Assembly: GCF_004212215.1 (NCBI RefSeq)
Contig: NZ_QVFV01000001.1
Coordinates: 878,814 to 942,813 of the forward strand
From: Leptolyngbya iicbica LK
GTDB lineage: Bacteria > Cyanobacteriota > Cyanobacteriia > Phormidesmidales > Phormidesmidaceae
Direction: 5' to 3'
Length of the DNA stretch: 64,000 nt
In this document: in pieces, positions 55,435 to 64,000 of the stretch
Layout of the letters: each line of letters begins with the position of its first letter
Position numbering within the stretch: position 1 is the stretch's first letter
Notes under the pieces: generated by a model
The model's input: only the letters and a program-made list of their open reading frames with translations
Told to the model about the DNA's origin: nothing
The model's database searches: none
Made by a program: the position numbers and the translations under genes

Positions 55435-58400
55435 ATGACCCACGCCTTTTTAGAGCACCTTCATCGTCCCGATCGCCCCGTTGTTGTGTTTGACGGCGCG
55501 ATGGGCACGAACCTGCAAGTGCAAAACCTGACCGCCGAGGATTTTGGCGGGCCAGAGTACGAAGGCTGTAACGAATACCTCGTGATGACTAAACCGGAAG
55601 CGGTCGCCAAAGTGCATCGTGGCTTTCTGGAGGCGGGAGCTGATGTCATCGAAACCGATACCTTTGGCGGCACCTCCATTGTGCTGGCTGAATACGACCT
55701 AGCGGATAAAGCCTACGAACTGAACAAAGTCGCTGCCGAACTCGCGAAAAGCGTCGCTGCCGAATTTTCCACTTCCGAAAAGCCCCGCTTCGTAGCGGGT
55801 TCGATGGGACCGGGCACCAAGCTGCCCACCCTCGGCCACATCGACTTTGACACGCTGAAGGCCGCCTATGTGGAGCAGGCCAAAGGACTCATCGACGGCG
55901 GCGTGGACCTGATGTTGGTCGAAACCTGTCAGGACGTGCTGCAAATCAAAGCGGCACTAAACGGCATCGAAGAAGCGTTTGAGGCCACGGGAACCCACCT
56001 GCCCATCATGGTCTCCGTCACGATGGAGCAGCAGGGCACCATGCTCGTCGGCACCGAGATGGCCGCTGCCCTGGCAATCCTGGAACCGTACCCCATCGAC
56101 ATTTTGGGCCTGAACTGCGCCACCGGCCCCGACTTGATGAAAGACCACGTCAAGCACCTGGCGGAGCAGTCCCCCTTTGCCATCTCCTGTATCCCCAACG
56201 CCGGACTCCCCGAAAACGTCGGCGGTCAAGCGGTCTACCACCTCTCCCCGATGGAACTGCGCATGGCGTTGATGCACTTCGTCGAAGACCTCGGCGTACA
56301 GGTGATCGGCGGCTGCTGCGGCACCCGGCCCGAGCACATCGCCCAACTGGCCGAGATTGCCAAGGATTTGCACCCGAAGGAACGACCCGTGCGGGGAGGC
56401 AGAGGAGCAGGGGAGCAGGGGAGACAAGACACCCTAGCCCCCCATCCCCCTAGCCCCCCATCCCCCCAAATCGATCCTCGTCCCGCGCTCAACTACGTCC
56501 CCTCCTCCGCGTCCATCTACAGTCCCCAGCCCTACGACCAGGACAATTCGTTCCTGATTGTGGGTGAGCGGCTGAATGCGAGCGGTTCGAAGAAGTGCCG
56601 CGAGATGCTGAATGCGGAAGACTGGGATGGGCTGGTGGCGCTGGCGCGATCGCAGGTCAAAGAGGGTGCCCATGTCCTCGACGTGAACGTGGACTATGTG
56701 GGGCGCGATGGCGAGCGCGACATGCACGAACTCGTGTCCCGACTCGTCACCAACGTGACGCTACCCCTGATGCTCGACTCCACCGAGTGGCAAAAGATGG
56801 AAGCGGGGCTGAAAGTTGCGGGCGGTAAGTGCATTCTCAACTCCACCAACTACGAAGACGGCGACGAGCGCTTCTTCAAGGTGTTGGAACTGGCGAAAAA
56901 GTACGGCGCGGGCGTGGTGGTCGGCACCATCGACGAAGACGGCATGGCCCGTACCGCTGAGAAGAAATTCCAGATTGCCCAACGGGCGTATCGGGATGCG
57001 CTGGAGTACGGCATTCCGGCCCGTGAGCTGTTCTTTGACACCCTGGCGCTGCCCATCTCCACCGGGATTGAAGAAGACCGGGTGAACGGCAAGGAAACCA
57101 TCGAAGCGATTCGCCTGATCCGGGAAAATCTGCCCGGTAGCCACATCATGCTGGGGGTTTCCAATGTTTCCTTTGGTCTGAATCCGGCGGCGCGGGTGAC
57201 ACTGAACTCGGTGTTCCTCCACGAAGCGATGCAGGTGGGCCTGGATGGGGCGATCGTCAGTGCCGCCAAAATCCTGCCCCTCGCCAAAATCGATCCCGAG
57301 CATCAAAAGATTTGTCGCGACTTGATCTACGACAACCGCGAATACGACGGCGATATTGTCACCTACGATCCCCTGACGAAGCTGACGACGCTGTTCGAGG
57401 GCAAGAGCCTGAAGAAGAAAGAGGCGATCGCCAAAGACCTCCCTGTCGAAGAACGCCTGAAACAGCACATCATTGACGGCGAACGGATTGGTTTAGAAGA
57501 CGCCCTAGCGGATGCCCTGAAACAATACGAACCGCTCCACATCATCAATACCTTCTTGCTCGACGGCATGAAGGTCGTCGGTGAACTGTTCGGCTCCGGG
57601 CAAATGCAGCTTCCCTTTGTGCTGCAATCCGCTCAAACCATGAAAGCGGCAGTAGCTTACCTGGAACCCTTTATGGAGAAGTCCGACAGCGACGGTTCCG
57701 GCAAGGGCACCTTCATCATCGCCACGGTGAAAGGCGACGTTCACGACATCGGCAAAAACCTGGTGGACATCATCCTTTCCAATAACGGCTACAAGGTCGT
57801 CAACCTGGGCATCAAGCAGCCCGTGGAGAACATCATTCAGGCTTACCGCGAGCACAACGCCGACTGCATCGCCATGAGCGGTCTGCTGGTGAAGTCCACT
57901 GCGTTCATGAAAGACAACCTGGCCACTTTCAACGAAGCAGGCATCACCGTTCCCGTCATCCTTGGCGGCGCGGCCCTCACCCCCAAGTTCGTCCACGAAG
58001 ACTGTCAGAACACCTACAACGGCAAAGTCGTCTACGGCAAAGATGCGTTCGCCGATCTGCACTTTATGGATAAGCTCATGCCCGCGAAGTCGGAGGGGAA
58101 TTGGGATGACCTCAAAGGCTTTTTGGATGAGGAGATGGCTTTGGTAGAGGAGCAGGGGAGCAACGGAGCAGGGGAGCCGGTTGTCCTTGACGAAGAGACC
58201 AATCCCTCAACTCCCCATCCCCCTAGCCCCCCTGCCTCCGCCGACACTCGCCGCTCTGAGGCCGTCGAAATCAACATCCCTCGACCCACGCCACCGTTCT
58301 GGGGCACCAAGATTCTCAATCCCGAGGATATTCCTCTCGACGAGGTGTTCTGGTATCTGGACTTGCAGGCGCTGTTTGTGGGTCAGTGGCAGTTCCGCAA

Positions 58401-59172
58401 GCCCAAAGAGCAGTCGCGGGAAGAGTACGACGCCTTTTTGCAGGAGACGGTGCATCCGATTCTGGATAAGTGGAAGGCTCGCATTCTGGCGGAAAAGCTG
58501 CTGCATCCGCAAATCGTGTACGGCTATTTCCCCTGTCTGGCGGAAGGGAATTCATTGCACATCTACGATCCGGCTGTGCTGGAAGCAGGGGAGCAGGGGA
58601 GCCAGGGAGCAGAGCAACCGGATGCGGCTGTCAGCGTAGCCCCTCATCCCCCTAGCCCCCTAGCCCCGATCGCGACCTTCACCTTCCCCCGCCAAAAGTC
58701 CCTGCGTCACCTCTGTATCGCTGACTTCTTCTTGCCGAAGGATCAGGCCAAACCGGGTGAATTCGACGTATTCCCGATGCAGGCGGTCACGGTGGGCGAA
58801 ATTGCGACGGAATTTGCCCAAAAGCTGTTCCAGGCAGACCAATACACCGACTACCTCTACTACTACGGGCTGTCGGTACAGACGGCGGAAGCGATGGCGG
58901 AATGGTGCCATGCCCGCATTCGACGGGAGCTGGGCTACAGGGATCAAGAACCTGACACCCTCCGCGAAGTGCTCCAGCAACGCTATCAGGGATCGCGGTA
59001 CAGCTTTGGTTATCCTGCCTGTCCCCACATTCCCGATCAGTACGTGCAGTTAGACTTGCTCCAAACCGATCGCATCGGCATGTACATGGACGAAAGCGAA
59101 CAGCTCTATCCTGAACAGTCCACAACCGCGATCGTCACGTATCATCCCGTCGCGAAATATTTCAGCGCCTAA
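55435..59172 (+). CDS. metH: Cobalamin-dependent methionine synthase with three repeat-derived linkers
   Basis: Transfers a methyl group from methyltetrahydrofolate to homocysteine through cobalamin. The 1245-residue modular protein consists of a homocysteine-binding barrel (1-315; GAMGTNLQ, zinc ligands LNCATG and GGCCGT ~293), a pterin barrel (~360-630; [12 protein letters not shown]), a B12 cap and binding domain (~650-895; DVHDIGKN, the D-x-H-x2-G motif, ~768) and a C-terminal activation domain (~960-1245; [21 protein letters not shown]). Three low-complexity inserts (Gly/Glu/Gln-rich, then Pro/Ser-rich) occupy residues ~320-347, ~904-942 and ~1051-1079. The first two lie between domains; the third lies inside the activation domain, probably in a surface loop. 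All catalytic motifs are intact, so the enzyme is presumably active. Confidence 0.96.
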   Translation: MTHAFLEHLHRPDRPVVVFDGAMGTNLQVQNLTAEDFGGPEYEGCNEYLVMTKPEAVAKVHRGFLEAGADVIETDTFGGTSIVLAEYDLADKAYELNKVAAELAKSVAAEFSTSEKPRFVAGSMGPGTKLPTLGHIDFDTLKAAYVEQAKGLIDGGVDLMLVETCQDVLQIKAALNGIEEAFEATGTHLPIMVSVTMEQQGTMLVGTEMAAALAILEPYPIDILGLNCATGPDLMKDHVKHLAEQSPFAISCIPNAGLPENVGGQAVYHLSPMELRMALMHFVEDLGVQVIGGCCGTRPEHIAQLAEIAKDLHPKERPVRGGRGAGEQGRQDTLAPHPPSPPSPQIDPRPALNYVPSSASIYSPQPYDQDNSFLIVGERLNASGSKKCREMLNAEDWDGLVALARSQVKEGAHVLDVNVDYVGRDGERDMHELVSRLVTNVTLPLMLDSTEWQKMEAGLKVAGGKCILNSTNYEDGDERFFKVLELAKKYGAGVVVGTIDEDGMARTAEKKFQIAQRAYRDALEYGIPARELFFDTLALPISTGIEEDRVNGKETIEAIRLIRENLPGSHIMLGVSNVSFGLNPAARVTLNSVFLHEAMQVGLDGAIVSAAKILPLAKIDPEHQKICRDLIYDNREYDGDIVTYDPLTKLTTLFEGKSLKKKEAIAKDLPVEERLKQHIIDGERIGLEDALADALKQYEPLHIINTFLLDGMKVVGELFGSGQMQLPFVLQSAQTMKAAVAYLEPFMEKSDSDGSGKGTFIIATVKGDVHDIGKNLVDIILSNNGYKVVNLGIKQPVENIIQAYREHNADCIAMSGLLVKSTAFMKDNLATFNEAGITVPVILGGAALTPKFVHEDCQNTYNGKVVYGKDAFADLHFMDKLMPAKSEGNWDDLKGFLDEEMALVEEQGSNGAGEPVVLDEETNPSTPHPPSPPASADTRRSEAVEINIPRPTPPFWGTKILNPEDIPLDEVFWYLDLQALFVGQWQFRKPKEQSREEYDAFLQETVHPILDKWKARILAEKLLHPQIVYGYFPCLAEGNSLHIYDPAVLEAGEQGSQGAEQPDAAVSVAPHPPSPLAPIATFTFPRQKSLRHLCIADFFLPKDQAKPGEFDVFPMQAVTVGEIATEFAQKLFQADQYTDYLYYYGLSVQTAEAMAEWCHARIRRELGYRDQEPDTLREVLQQRYQGSRYSFGYPACPHIPDQYVQLDLLQTDRIGMYMDESEQLYPEQSTTAIVTYHPVAKYFSA
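56396..56475. repeat. G-rich/C-rich repeat insert 1 in metH
   Basis: GGAGCAGGG units followed by CATCCCCCTAGCCCC (from 56443). In frame, coding a Gly/Glu then Pro/Ser linker between the homocysteine and pterin domains. Confidence 0.8.
58147..58245. repeat. G-rich/C-rich repeat insert 2 in metH
   Basis: GGAGCAGGGGAGC at its left and CATCCCCCTAGCCCC from 58216 at its right; in frame, after the cobalamin domain. Confidence 0.8.
58582..58672. repeat. G-rich/C-rich repeat insert 3 in metH
   Basis: GCAGGGGAGCAGGGGAGC at left and CATCCCCCTAGCCCC from 58645 at right; in frame, within the activation domain. Confidence 0.8.
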
Positions 59173-59262
59173 ACGGGATGCAGAGGGATCACTGATTTTC
59201 AGTTCATCATCAAGCGAGTAGCGTAGAATCCAATCAAGCTTAGCTGCTTGAGGAGTGATGTC

Positions 59263-60378
59263 TTGAAACTCTCAGATTGGATTAGCCTCATCTGTTTTGT
59301 ACTGTCTTTGGTGATTCTCTGGCAGTTTCGCGGCATTTTGCTGCTGGTGTTTGCGGCGATCGTTCTCGCCATTGCGCTCAATAGTTTGGTGCGGCGCTTG
59401 GTGCGGCGTTTTGAGGTTCTCCGCCCTCGCGCCGTCCTCATGGCGATGGGCATCGTGCTGGTCGTGATGACCCTATTTTCGGTGTTGGTGGTACCGCTGT
59501 TTGCCAATCAGTTTGAGCAGTTATTAGAACTCGTACCCCAGGGCTTTAATCGGTTAGATCGATGGGTGGCAGGGCTTTCTGCTAATCCACCCGAGTGGGT
59601 GCCCGATATCGTGGCTGACTTTGAGTTGCCGCGTCTCAATAATTTGATTGAGCAATTTTTAACCTTTAGCGGGCAGTTTTTCGGCAATTTTGTGAGCTTT
59701 TTCTCCGGCTCGGTCGTCACCCTCTTGCAAATGCTCCTGCTGTTCGTACTAACTATCATGTTTTTGAGCGATCCGCAGGCGTATCGGCGCTTGTTGCTGC
59801 GCTTATTTCCTTCTAGTTATCGGCGGCGAGCAGACGAAATTTTAGATAAATGCGAGTGGTCGCTACTGTGTTGGCTGGGGGGCGTCTCCGTCAACTCTTT
59901 GTTTGTCGCGACCTTGAGCTTTTTGGGATTGGTGGTTTTGCAGGTGCCTTATCCGTTTGCTAATGCGATGCTGGCAGGCTTGTTCAACTTTATTCCGAAC
60001 ATCGGTCCGGCATTAAGCGCCATCTTCCCGATTATCGTCGCGTTGTCACAATCCTTTGGTAGCGCGATCGGGGTGGTGATCCTGTATGTCGTGATTCAGA
60101 ATCTGGAGAGCTATTGGTTTAGCCCGATGATGATGCGCAAGCAAATCTCTCTGTTGCCCGCAGCGACCTTAGTGGTGCAGCTCTTTTTTGCTAACTTTCT
60201 CGGGCCGGTGGGACTGATTTTGGCTTTGCCCTTAGCCGTGGTGTGTAAAACCTGGATTGAGGAAGCCTGGATTATCGACGTTTTAGAAAAAGGTCAGGCA
60301 GTCACGTCCGAAGGCTCTGCGGCGTCTCTAGAATCTGAGACGCCGCCAGCGATCGAGTCAACTAATCAGTCAGAATAG
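59263..60378 (+). CDS. AI-2E family (PerM-like) transporter
   Basis: An inner-membrane protein, 371 residues, with about seven membrane segments and the family features LLLVFAAIVLAIALNSLVRRL, FNFIPNIGPALSAIFP and the C-terminal VIQNLESYWFSPMMM. Proposed roles in the family include autoinducer-2 export and Na+/H+ exchange; the substrate here is unknown. I choose TTG 59263 because AGGAG lies 7 nt upstream; TTG 59248 would add five residues. The C-terminus is acidic and disordered. It follows metH by 90 bp. Confidence 0.9.
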   Translation: MKLSDWISLICFVLSLVILWQFRGILLLVFAAIVLAIALNSLVRRLVRRFEVLRPRAVLMAMGIVLVVMTLFSVLVVPLFANQFEQLLELVPQGFNRLDRWVAGLSANPPEWVPDIVADFELPRLNNLIEQFLTFSGQFFGNFVSFFSGSVVTLLQMLLLFVLTIMFLSDPQAYRRLLLRLFPSSYRRRADEILDKCEWSLLCWLGGVSVNSLFVATLSFLGLVVLQVPYPFANAMLAGLFNFIPNIGPALSAIFPIIVALSQSFGSAIGVVILYVVIQNLESYWFSPMMMRKQISLLPAATLVVQLFFANFLGPVGLILALPLAVVCKTWIEEAWIIDVLEKGQAVTSEGSAASLESETPPAIESTNQSE

Positions 60379-60449
60379 CGAGCAAAGATAGACGGGGTCG
60401 GGGGCGATCGCTACGATAAAGGGTGAATTTCGTTTCAGCCATTATCACC

Positions 60450-60908
60450 ATGAGCCTCAAAGACCGCATTTCTGAAGACATCAAAACCGCGATGAAGGCC
60501 AAAGATAAACTACGCCTTGAAACGGTACGCAGCATCAAAAAGGTCATCATCGAAGAAGAAAGTACGGCCCGAGGCAAGGGGCAAGAGTCACTGACAGAAG
60601 CGCAAGAACTGGCGATTTTGACGCGGTTGGCTAAGCAGCGCAAGGACGCGATCGCTCAATATACCGACGCCAACCGTACCGACTTGGCAGATCAGGAAGC
60701 CGCCGAACTGACCATCATTGAAGAGTACCTGCCAGCGCAAGTCTCCGACGCCGAAATTGAGGCGATCATCGACGGTCTGATTGCGAAAACGGGAGCCACT
60801 TCGGCTAAAGACATGGGCAAAGTCATGGGACCAGCCATGAAAGAATTGCAAGGTCGCGCTGACGGCGCCAAAGTGCAGGCGATGGTCAAATCAAAGCTGG
60901 CCGGATAA
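60450..60908 (+). CDS. GatB/YqeY domain-containing protein
   Basis: A 152-residue helical protein related to the tRNA-binding tail domain of the amidotransferase subunit GatB. It has LKDRISEDIKTAMKAKDKLRLETVRSI at the start, RLAKQRKDAIAQY, and DMGKVMGPAMKELQGRADGAKVQAMVKSKL at the end. Such stand-alone proteins may act on aminoacyl-tRNA, but the role is not settled. ATG 60450 is the family start; the frame is open to 60423. It lies 71 bp after the AI-2E gene. Confidence 0.94.
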   Translation: MSLKDRISEDIKTAMKAKDKLRLETVRSIKKVIIEEESTARGKGQESLTEAQELAILTRLAKQRKDAIAQYTDANRTDLADQEAAELTIIEEYLPAQVSDAEIEAIIDGLIAKTGATSAKDMGKVMGPAMKELQGRADGAKVQAMVKSKLAG

Positions 60909-61070
60909 CTCAGCGGTATTTCTGTTTGACCTGCTTAGCCCAGGTGTTCCAATCACCTGGCGCTAAAAGTACGGGAACCAGTCAAAGTTACGTAAGCCCT
61001 CGCGCAATCGATCTGGCCGAGTCGATATCACGCCTCCTAGACGACCCTTTAGGAATCAGGATTTTATAAA

Positions 61071-61150
61071 ACCCAAGTTTTTTCGGCAGCATTTTGCCTG
61101 CGCTTGAACAGCCGAGACGGCTGTTCACACTTAATTAAGTTCCCATTCCT
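61071..61150 (-). repeat. Dispersed double-hairpin repeat, copy B
   Basis: Minus-strand copy of the element at 19156-19240: AGGAATGGGAACTTAATTAA, a GAACAGCCG-TCT-CGGCTGTTC hairpin, GCAGGCA-AAA-TGC and ACTTGGG. It lies downstream of both flanking genes; the rest of 60909-61199 shows no gene. Confidence 0.75.
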
Positions 61151-61199
61151 TAGTCATTCAGACAAGTTGATTCAGGCGCATACCTATCGGCCTCAAAAT

Positions 61200-62162
61200 T
61201 CAGCTTCGAAAAGCCCACCAGAGTGTGATCCCACTCAGCAAACCACAGACACCGCCCAAAGCAGCGGTTAACAACCAATTGTCAGTGCGAAAGTTGACCT
61301 GGTTAGTTGCAGGATGGTTGATGAAACGATTCACCTCCTCGGCTAGTGCGATCGCAGGCATCGCCCGGGCATTCGCCAAAAGAGAAAAATCACCTTGATC
61401 GGTCGCCAATACGACTTGGTGCAAGATTTGAGTATCCCCCTCATCATTCGTGTAAGTCTCCTGCCGAATGCGGGCTGCTCGCAGTGCTTCAGCAGTCATT
61501 ACAAGGGTGCCTTGGTCTTGCAGCCTCCAGGCCAACAGCACACACTGTTGATTCGCACAACGCAGTTCAATCCGATGATTAATCGCAATCACGACTAAGA
61601 GGCCACCCAAAAACAGGCTGAGGCTAACCATGACCATCGGCAACCTGACACTCGCTCCTCGCCGTCCGGGTTGTCGTGCCGAGAGCAGAAATGCAGGAAA
61701 AATTCCGACTGTGACAATCAAAGTCAGGCCGACGACATATTTAAACAATCGGTTAGACACCCTCAGGTGTAAATCAGTCGTCGGATTTTCTACAAACGCA
61801 TTGATTTTATTCGCGATCGCCTGCTGAAGAATATCTTGACCATAGGGGGCAGACGCCGCGTAAACTCCCTCAGAAAACTGATATTCCGGCTGTACACGAA
61901 GCATCACAGAGCCAGCCGAATTCAAATATGCGCCCTGAAGTTGAGTCACAGCAAAATCAACTTCTTGACGACTGATTAAGGTTGAGCGCGTCAGTCGACA
62001 AGCCTGCGGCTCAATATGACAAGTTAATGTGGTTTGAGAAGCCGTCAGTAGTGAGTAAATTCCCACGAGGAAAAATATTCCCAAACCCAAGCTCACGAGA
62101 GCCAACTGAACAATTGCCCGAACAGGAAACCGATTAGGTGAGTGATTGGAGGCATGCGTCAT
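61200..62162 (-). CDS. Membrane protein with internal duplication, function unknown
   Basis: A 320-residue protein with membrane segments at ~18-40, ~143-160, ~176-195 and ~298-318. Each half reads membrane segment, paired cysteines (C48/C55 and C202/C207), a ~70-residue extracytoplasmic domain, then NKINAFVENPTTD..RVSNRLF or EEVNRFINHPATN..RTDNWLL just before the next membrane segment. The two halves are clearly related. No named family comes to mind, although single-module proteins of this style seem familiar from cyanobacteria. ATG 62162 gives a short cytosolic N-terminus. Function not inferred. Confidence 0.8.
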   Translation of the reverse strand: MTHASNHSPNRFPVRAIVQLALVSLGLGIFFLVGIYSLLTASQTTLTCHIEPQACRLTRSTLISRQEVDFAVTQLQGAYLNSAGSVMLRVQPEYQFSEGVYAASAPYGQDILQQAIANKINAFVENPTTDLHLRVSNRLFKYVVGLTLIVTVGIFPAFLLSARQPGRRGASVRLPMVMVSLSLFLGGLLVVIAINHRIELRCANQQCVLLAWRLQDQGTLVMTAEALRAARIRQETYTNDEGDTQILHQVVLATDQGDFSLLANARAMPAIALAEEVNRFINHPATNQVNFRTDNWLLTAALGGVCGLLSGITLWWAFRS

Positions 62163-62520
62163 ACACTACATCGCCATTCCATCATGAATCTAAGCCTAGA
62201 ACAGCTGATCAACCACAACTGTCATCAAGTCGCAGTATTCCCAAGAATTGTCCAATGCCACTGCCCGCTCAACCACAATTCAGGCGTGATGCTTAGATAT
62301 GCCTGTTGAAAGCCCCATCGCAATCCAATCAATATGACATTCTACGGTAAAGCGCGGATCTCTCAGATATCCAGAAGCTTGGTACAAAAACGTTTTGAAT
62401 TCTGCCTTTGCTTCTCTCACTAGGCAAAAAAATAAGCCCCTGAACTCAGGAATGCATCCTATCGTTCCAGGGACTAACCTAGCTGATGGAATTTCAAGCA
62501 CTGAAACCCAATGTGAGGGG
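62163..62520. other. Intergenic region containing a minus-strand terminator
   Basis: 358 bp with no convincing gene. An 83-codon frame (62280-62531) spans the terminator below and is rejected. The part next to 62162 should hold the promoter of the membrane protein gene. Confidence 0.45.
62426..62472 (-). terminator. Intrinsic terminator after the 76-aa gene
   Basis: On the minus strand CCCTGGAAC pairs with GTTCAGGG (one bulge) around an AGGA/TCCT inner stem, followed by GCTTATTTTTTT. Confidence 0.75.
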
Positions 62521-62751
62521 CTAGTAAGCAAGGGTTTCTAGAGTTTCACGCAGATAGAGCCGAACTTGTTTATCAAGGGATAAATCACCAAGTTCCGAAG
62601 ATTGCTGCTGCTTCCAGCCTTGAAAACCAGAGCTGTTAGCGATCGCCTCTCTGAGATTAGCCCAAATTTCGCTATCTTCAGAGGTATTGCGCATCGATAC
62701 CGAAGGAAAACTGGCCATACGCGCTTCCATAGTGAGAGAACAAACAGTCAT
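62521..62751 (-). CDS. Small hypothetical protein, up to 76 aa
   Basis: A soluble, mostly helical small protein with SEDSEIWANLREAIANSSGFQGWKQQQ and a C-terminal LSLDKQVRLYLRETLETLAY. The composition and the terminator 49 bp after its stop argue that it is real. In-frame starts occur at ATG 62751, 62730 and 62718; none has a clear ribosome-binding site, so the first ~11 residues are uncertain. No family can be named. It is transcribed in the same direction as the membrane protein genes on both sides. Confidence 0.65.
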   Translation of the reverse strand: MTVCSLTMEARMASFPSVSMRNTSEDSEIWANLREAIANSSGFQGWKQQQSSELGDLSLDKQVRLYLRETLETLAY

Positions 62752-62927
62752 TGAGCTCTTGCTTGACGGAACTATAAACAGCTTTGCCTAGCATTCACTC
62801 AGTAGTCTAAGCATAACGCACCTAATCGAGGCTCCATTGTGCGTACAACCACACTTTTATTCGTAATTGGAGCGAAAATTAAGATTTTCTGAACAGTTTT
62901 TTAATTCATAACATTGACTCAATTTAT

Positions 62928-64000
62928 TTAACTGGGATCCAAACTGGTAGGCACTGAATGCAAACCAGGGCGAAGCTCAGATACGCCACCATTATCAGCT
63001 GCAGGAGTGACCACCTTAGACGCCTCTACGGCATCATCCCCCGGCTCAGAAGCGTCTGAATGAGTAGTCGATGTCCCATCCATTTTCTGCTGCAAAGCTT
63101 GATGTCGCTCTGGCGGCGGAACGATCGCGGTAGTCGAGTCTGAATCTTCAGGTATTAGACGATGAGGAGGCTCTGCCGTTATCGATACATCTGCTGCAGA
63201 TATTGCCGATCTGTGGTTGATCATATGAGACCCAAATTCCTTGATTGCGGTCTGACTCTCGCCGCCAGACACTTTGTCCTCTGCGAATGGAGCTACTGGC
63301 CATGCCGTTAACAGATCCGAAGGCGGCGCCATGCTCGGTGTAGACACCGAGGGGTCGTCCTTGTCGATCTCGGTGGCATCAGCGACGTGCTCGTCTGAAT
63401 CGCCTCCTAAATTCACTTCAGGTTCTTCTACAACAGCAGACTGAGCCTCGTCACTCCCTTCGGGCGCAGACAAACTTTTAGACTGAATTACAGGACTCGA
63501 ATCTGCTGAGTGAGGAATCGTCACCTCAGCACTCTCGGGCGCAATAGATTGCTTCTCAACAATGACTTTATCGGTTCCTGGTGAAGCGGCTGGCGTTTGG
63601 TCAGGCTGCTCACCAACAGCTGGCTGAGTAGGCCCGATCGACTCTGAAATGAAGGTTTCCGACGCTGCGGAGGCATCCGGCAAAATCCGGCCCAGCCGTA
63701 CGCCTACCACTAAAAAATTCGTTAAGACCTTCGTGACTTTAAACGGCGTTGTATGTTCTAGTTGTCGCGGTGAAATCAGCAGAAGCGGGACGACCGTCGC
63801 TGGCACTAAAGCGAATAAATTAGCCAGCCCAAAGCCCCCAGCACAAATCGCCCAGCCTGTTGCCCGAGACTTGTCAGATAGCCAGGGTAAGTCGATCGCC
63901 ATGGGAGCCATCTGATACAGGCGATACAGCATGAACCAAAGCGCGATCGCAGTGAGCACCACGAGCCCCCGGCTCCACCAGTTCCGCTGAATCGTCAATA
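62928..64000 (-). CDS. Membrane protein with long disordered acidic tail (5' end probably cut)
   Basis: At least 356 residues. Two membrane segments lie near the N-terminus (VVLTAIALWFMLYRLY and ATGWAICAGGFGLANLFALVPATVVPLLLI). From ~110 onward there are ~245 residues rich in Ser, Glu, Asp, Pro and Ala without predicted order. The first in-frame start seen is TTG 63998, at the very edge, so the gene may begin outside the window. No family is recognised. The tail, if cytoplasmic, could be a scaffold or interaction region. Confidence 0.6.
   Translation of the reverse strand, partial: LTIQRNWWSRGLVVLTAIALWFMLYRLYQMAPMAIDLPWLSDKSRATGWAICAGGFGLANLFALVPATVVPLLLISPRQLEHTTPFKVTKVLTNFLVVGVRLGRILPDASAASETFISESIGPTQPAVGEQPDQTPAASPGTDKVIVEKQSIAPESAEVTIPHSADSSPVIQSKSLSAPEGSDEAQSAVVEEPEVNLGGDSDEHVADATEIDKDDPSVSTPSMAPPSDLLTAWPVAPFAEDKVSGGESQTAIKEFGSHMINHRSAISAADVSITAEPPHRLIPEDSDSTTAIVPPPERHQALQQKMDGTSTTHSDASEPGDDAVEASKVVTPAADNGGVSELRPGLHSVPTSLDPS

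Noticed and set aside
62280-62531. 83-codon minus-strand frame
   Set aside because: It spans the intrinsic terminator of the upstream gene and overlaps that gene's stop.

Overview
The window looks like chromosomal DNA of a filamentous, Leptolyngbya-like cyanobacterium. The evidence is frequent HIP1 octamers (GCGATCGC, for example at 1503-1510), an ATP synthase beta/epsilon gene pair that stands apart from other atp genes, the plastid-type ribosomal protein PSRP-3/Ycf65, a Tab2-type photosystem translation factor, a plant-type [2Fe-2S] ferredoxin, an NtcA-type box beside gdhA, and many cyanobacterial families (Uma2, DUF1350, PATAN/REC, two-partner-secretion exoproteins with CHAT domains). The genus is an inference. 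I saw no rRNA, tRNA, CRISPR array, transposase or prophage. Layout, 1-16 kb: gdhA (cut by the window start) diverges from a 2292-residue PAS/GAF/GGDEF/EAL protein across an NtcA-type site. A radical SAM gene, a degenerate NUDIX-like gene and small hypotheticals follow. Then come a glgP-tab2 pair and aroF (DAHP synthase), both on the minus strand. The 390 bases upstream of aroF hold the most striking find: a promoter followed by two successive ribosome-mediated attenuators. Each has a short leader peptide packed with Phe/Tyr/Trp codons, a matching antiterminator arm at the end of that leader, and an intrinsic terminator. Layout, 16-33 kb: an EF-hand protein, an ATPase-less PilB/GspE-N-like protein, ferredoxin, a sulfatase with a divergent AraC regulator, a Uma2 gene bracketed by a 41-bp perfect direct repeat, an M1 aminopeptidase with HEAT repeats, a DUF1350 protein, an Asp/Glu racemase / solute-binding protein / DAACS symporter cluster, and an FKBP isomerase with a clear terminator. 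Layout, 33-48 kb: RarA fused to a methyltransferase-like domain, a PATAN response regulator, two tandem paralogous secreted proteins (FHA-type secretion domain plus C-terminal CHAT protease domain), a methyltransferase/HAD pair, and PSRP-3 next to a divergent PSRP-3-like relative. Layout, 48-64 kb: atpC and the beta subunit gene, polyphosphate kinase, a Na/Pi cotransporter with no normal start codon, a second Uma2 gene, metH carrying three repeat-derived linkers, an AI-2E transporter, a YqeY protein, and two membrane proteins, the last cut by the window end. Functional threads are nitrogen and amino-acid metabolism (gdhA, aroF, racemase/symporter, metH), phosphate (ppk1, Na/Pi cotransporter), energy and photosynthesis support (ATP synthase, glgP, tab2, ferredoxin), and signalling (c-di-GMP protein, PATAN regulator, AraC). 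All starts were chosen by eye from ribosome-binding sites and family N-termini. No database search was possible.
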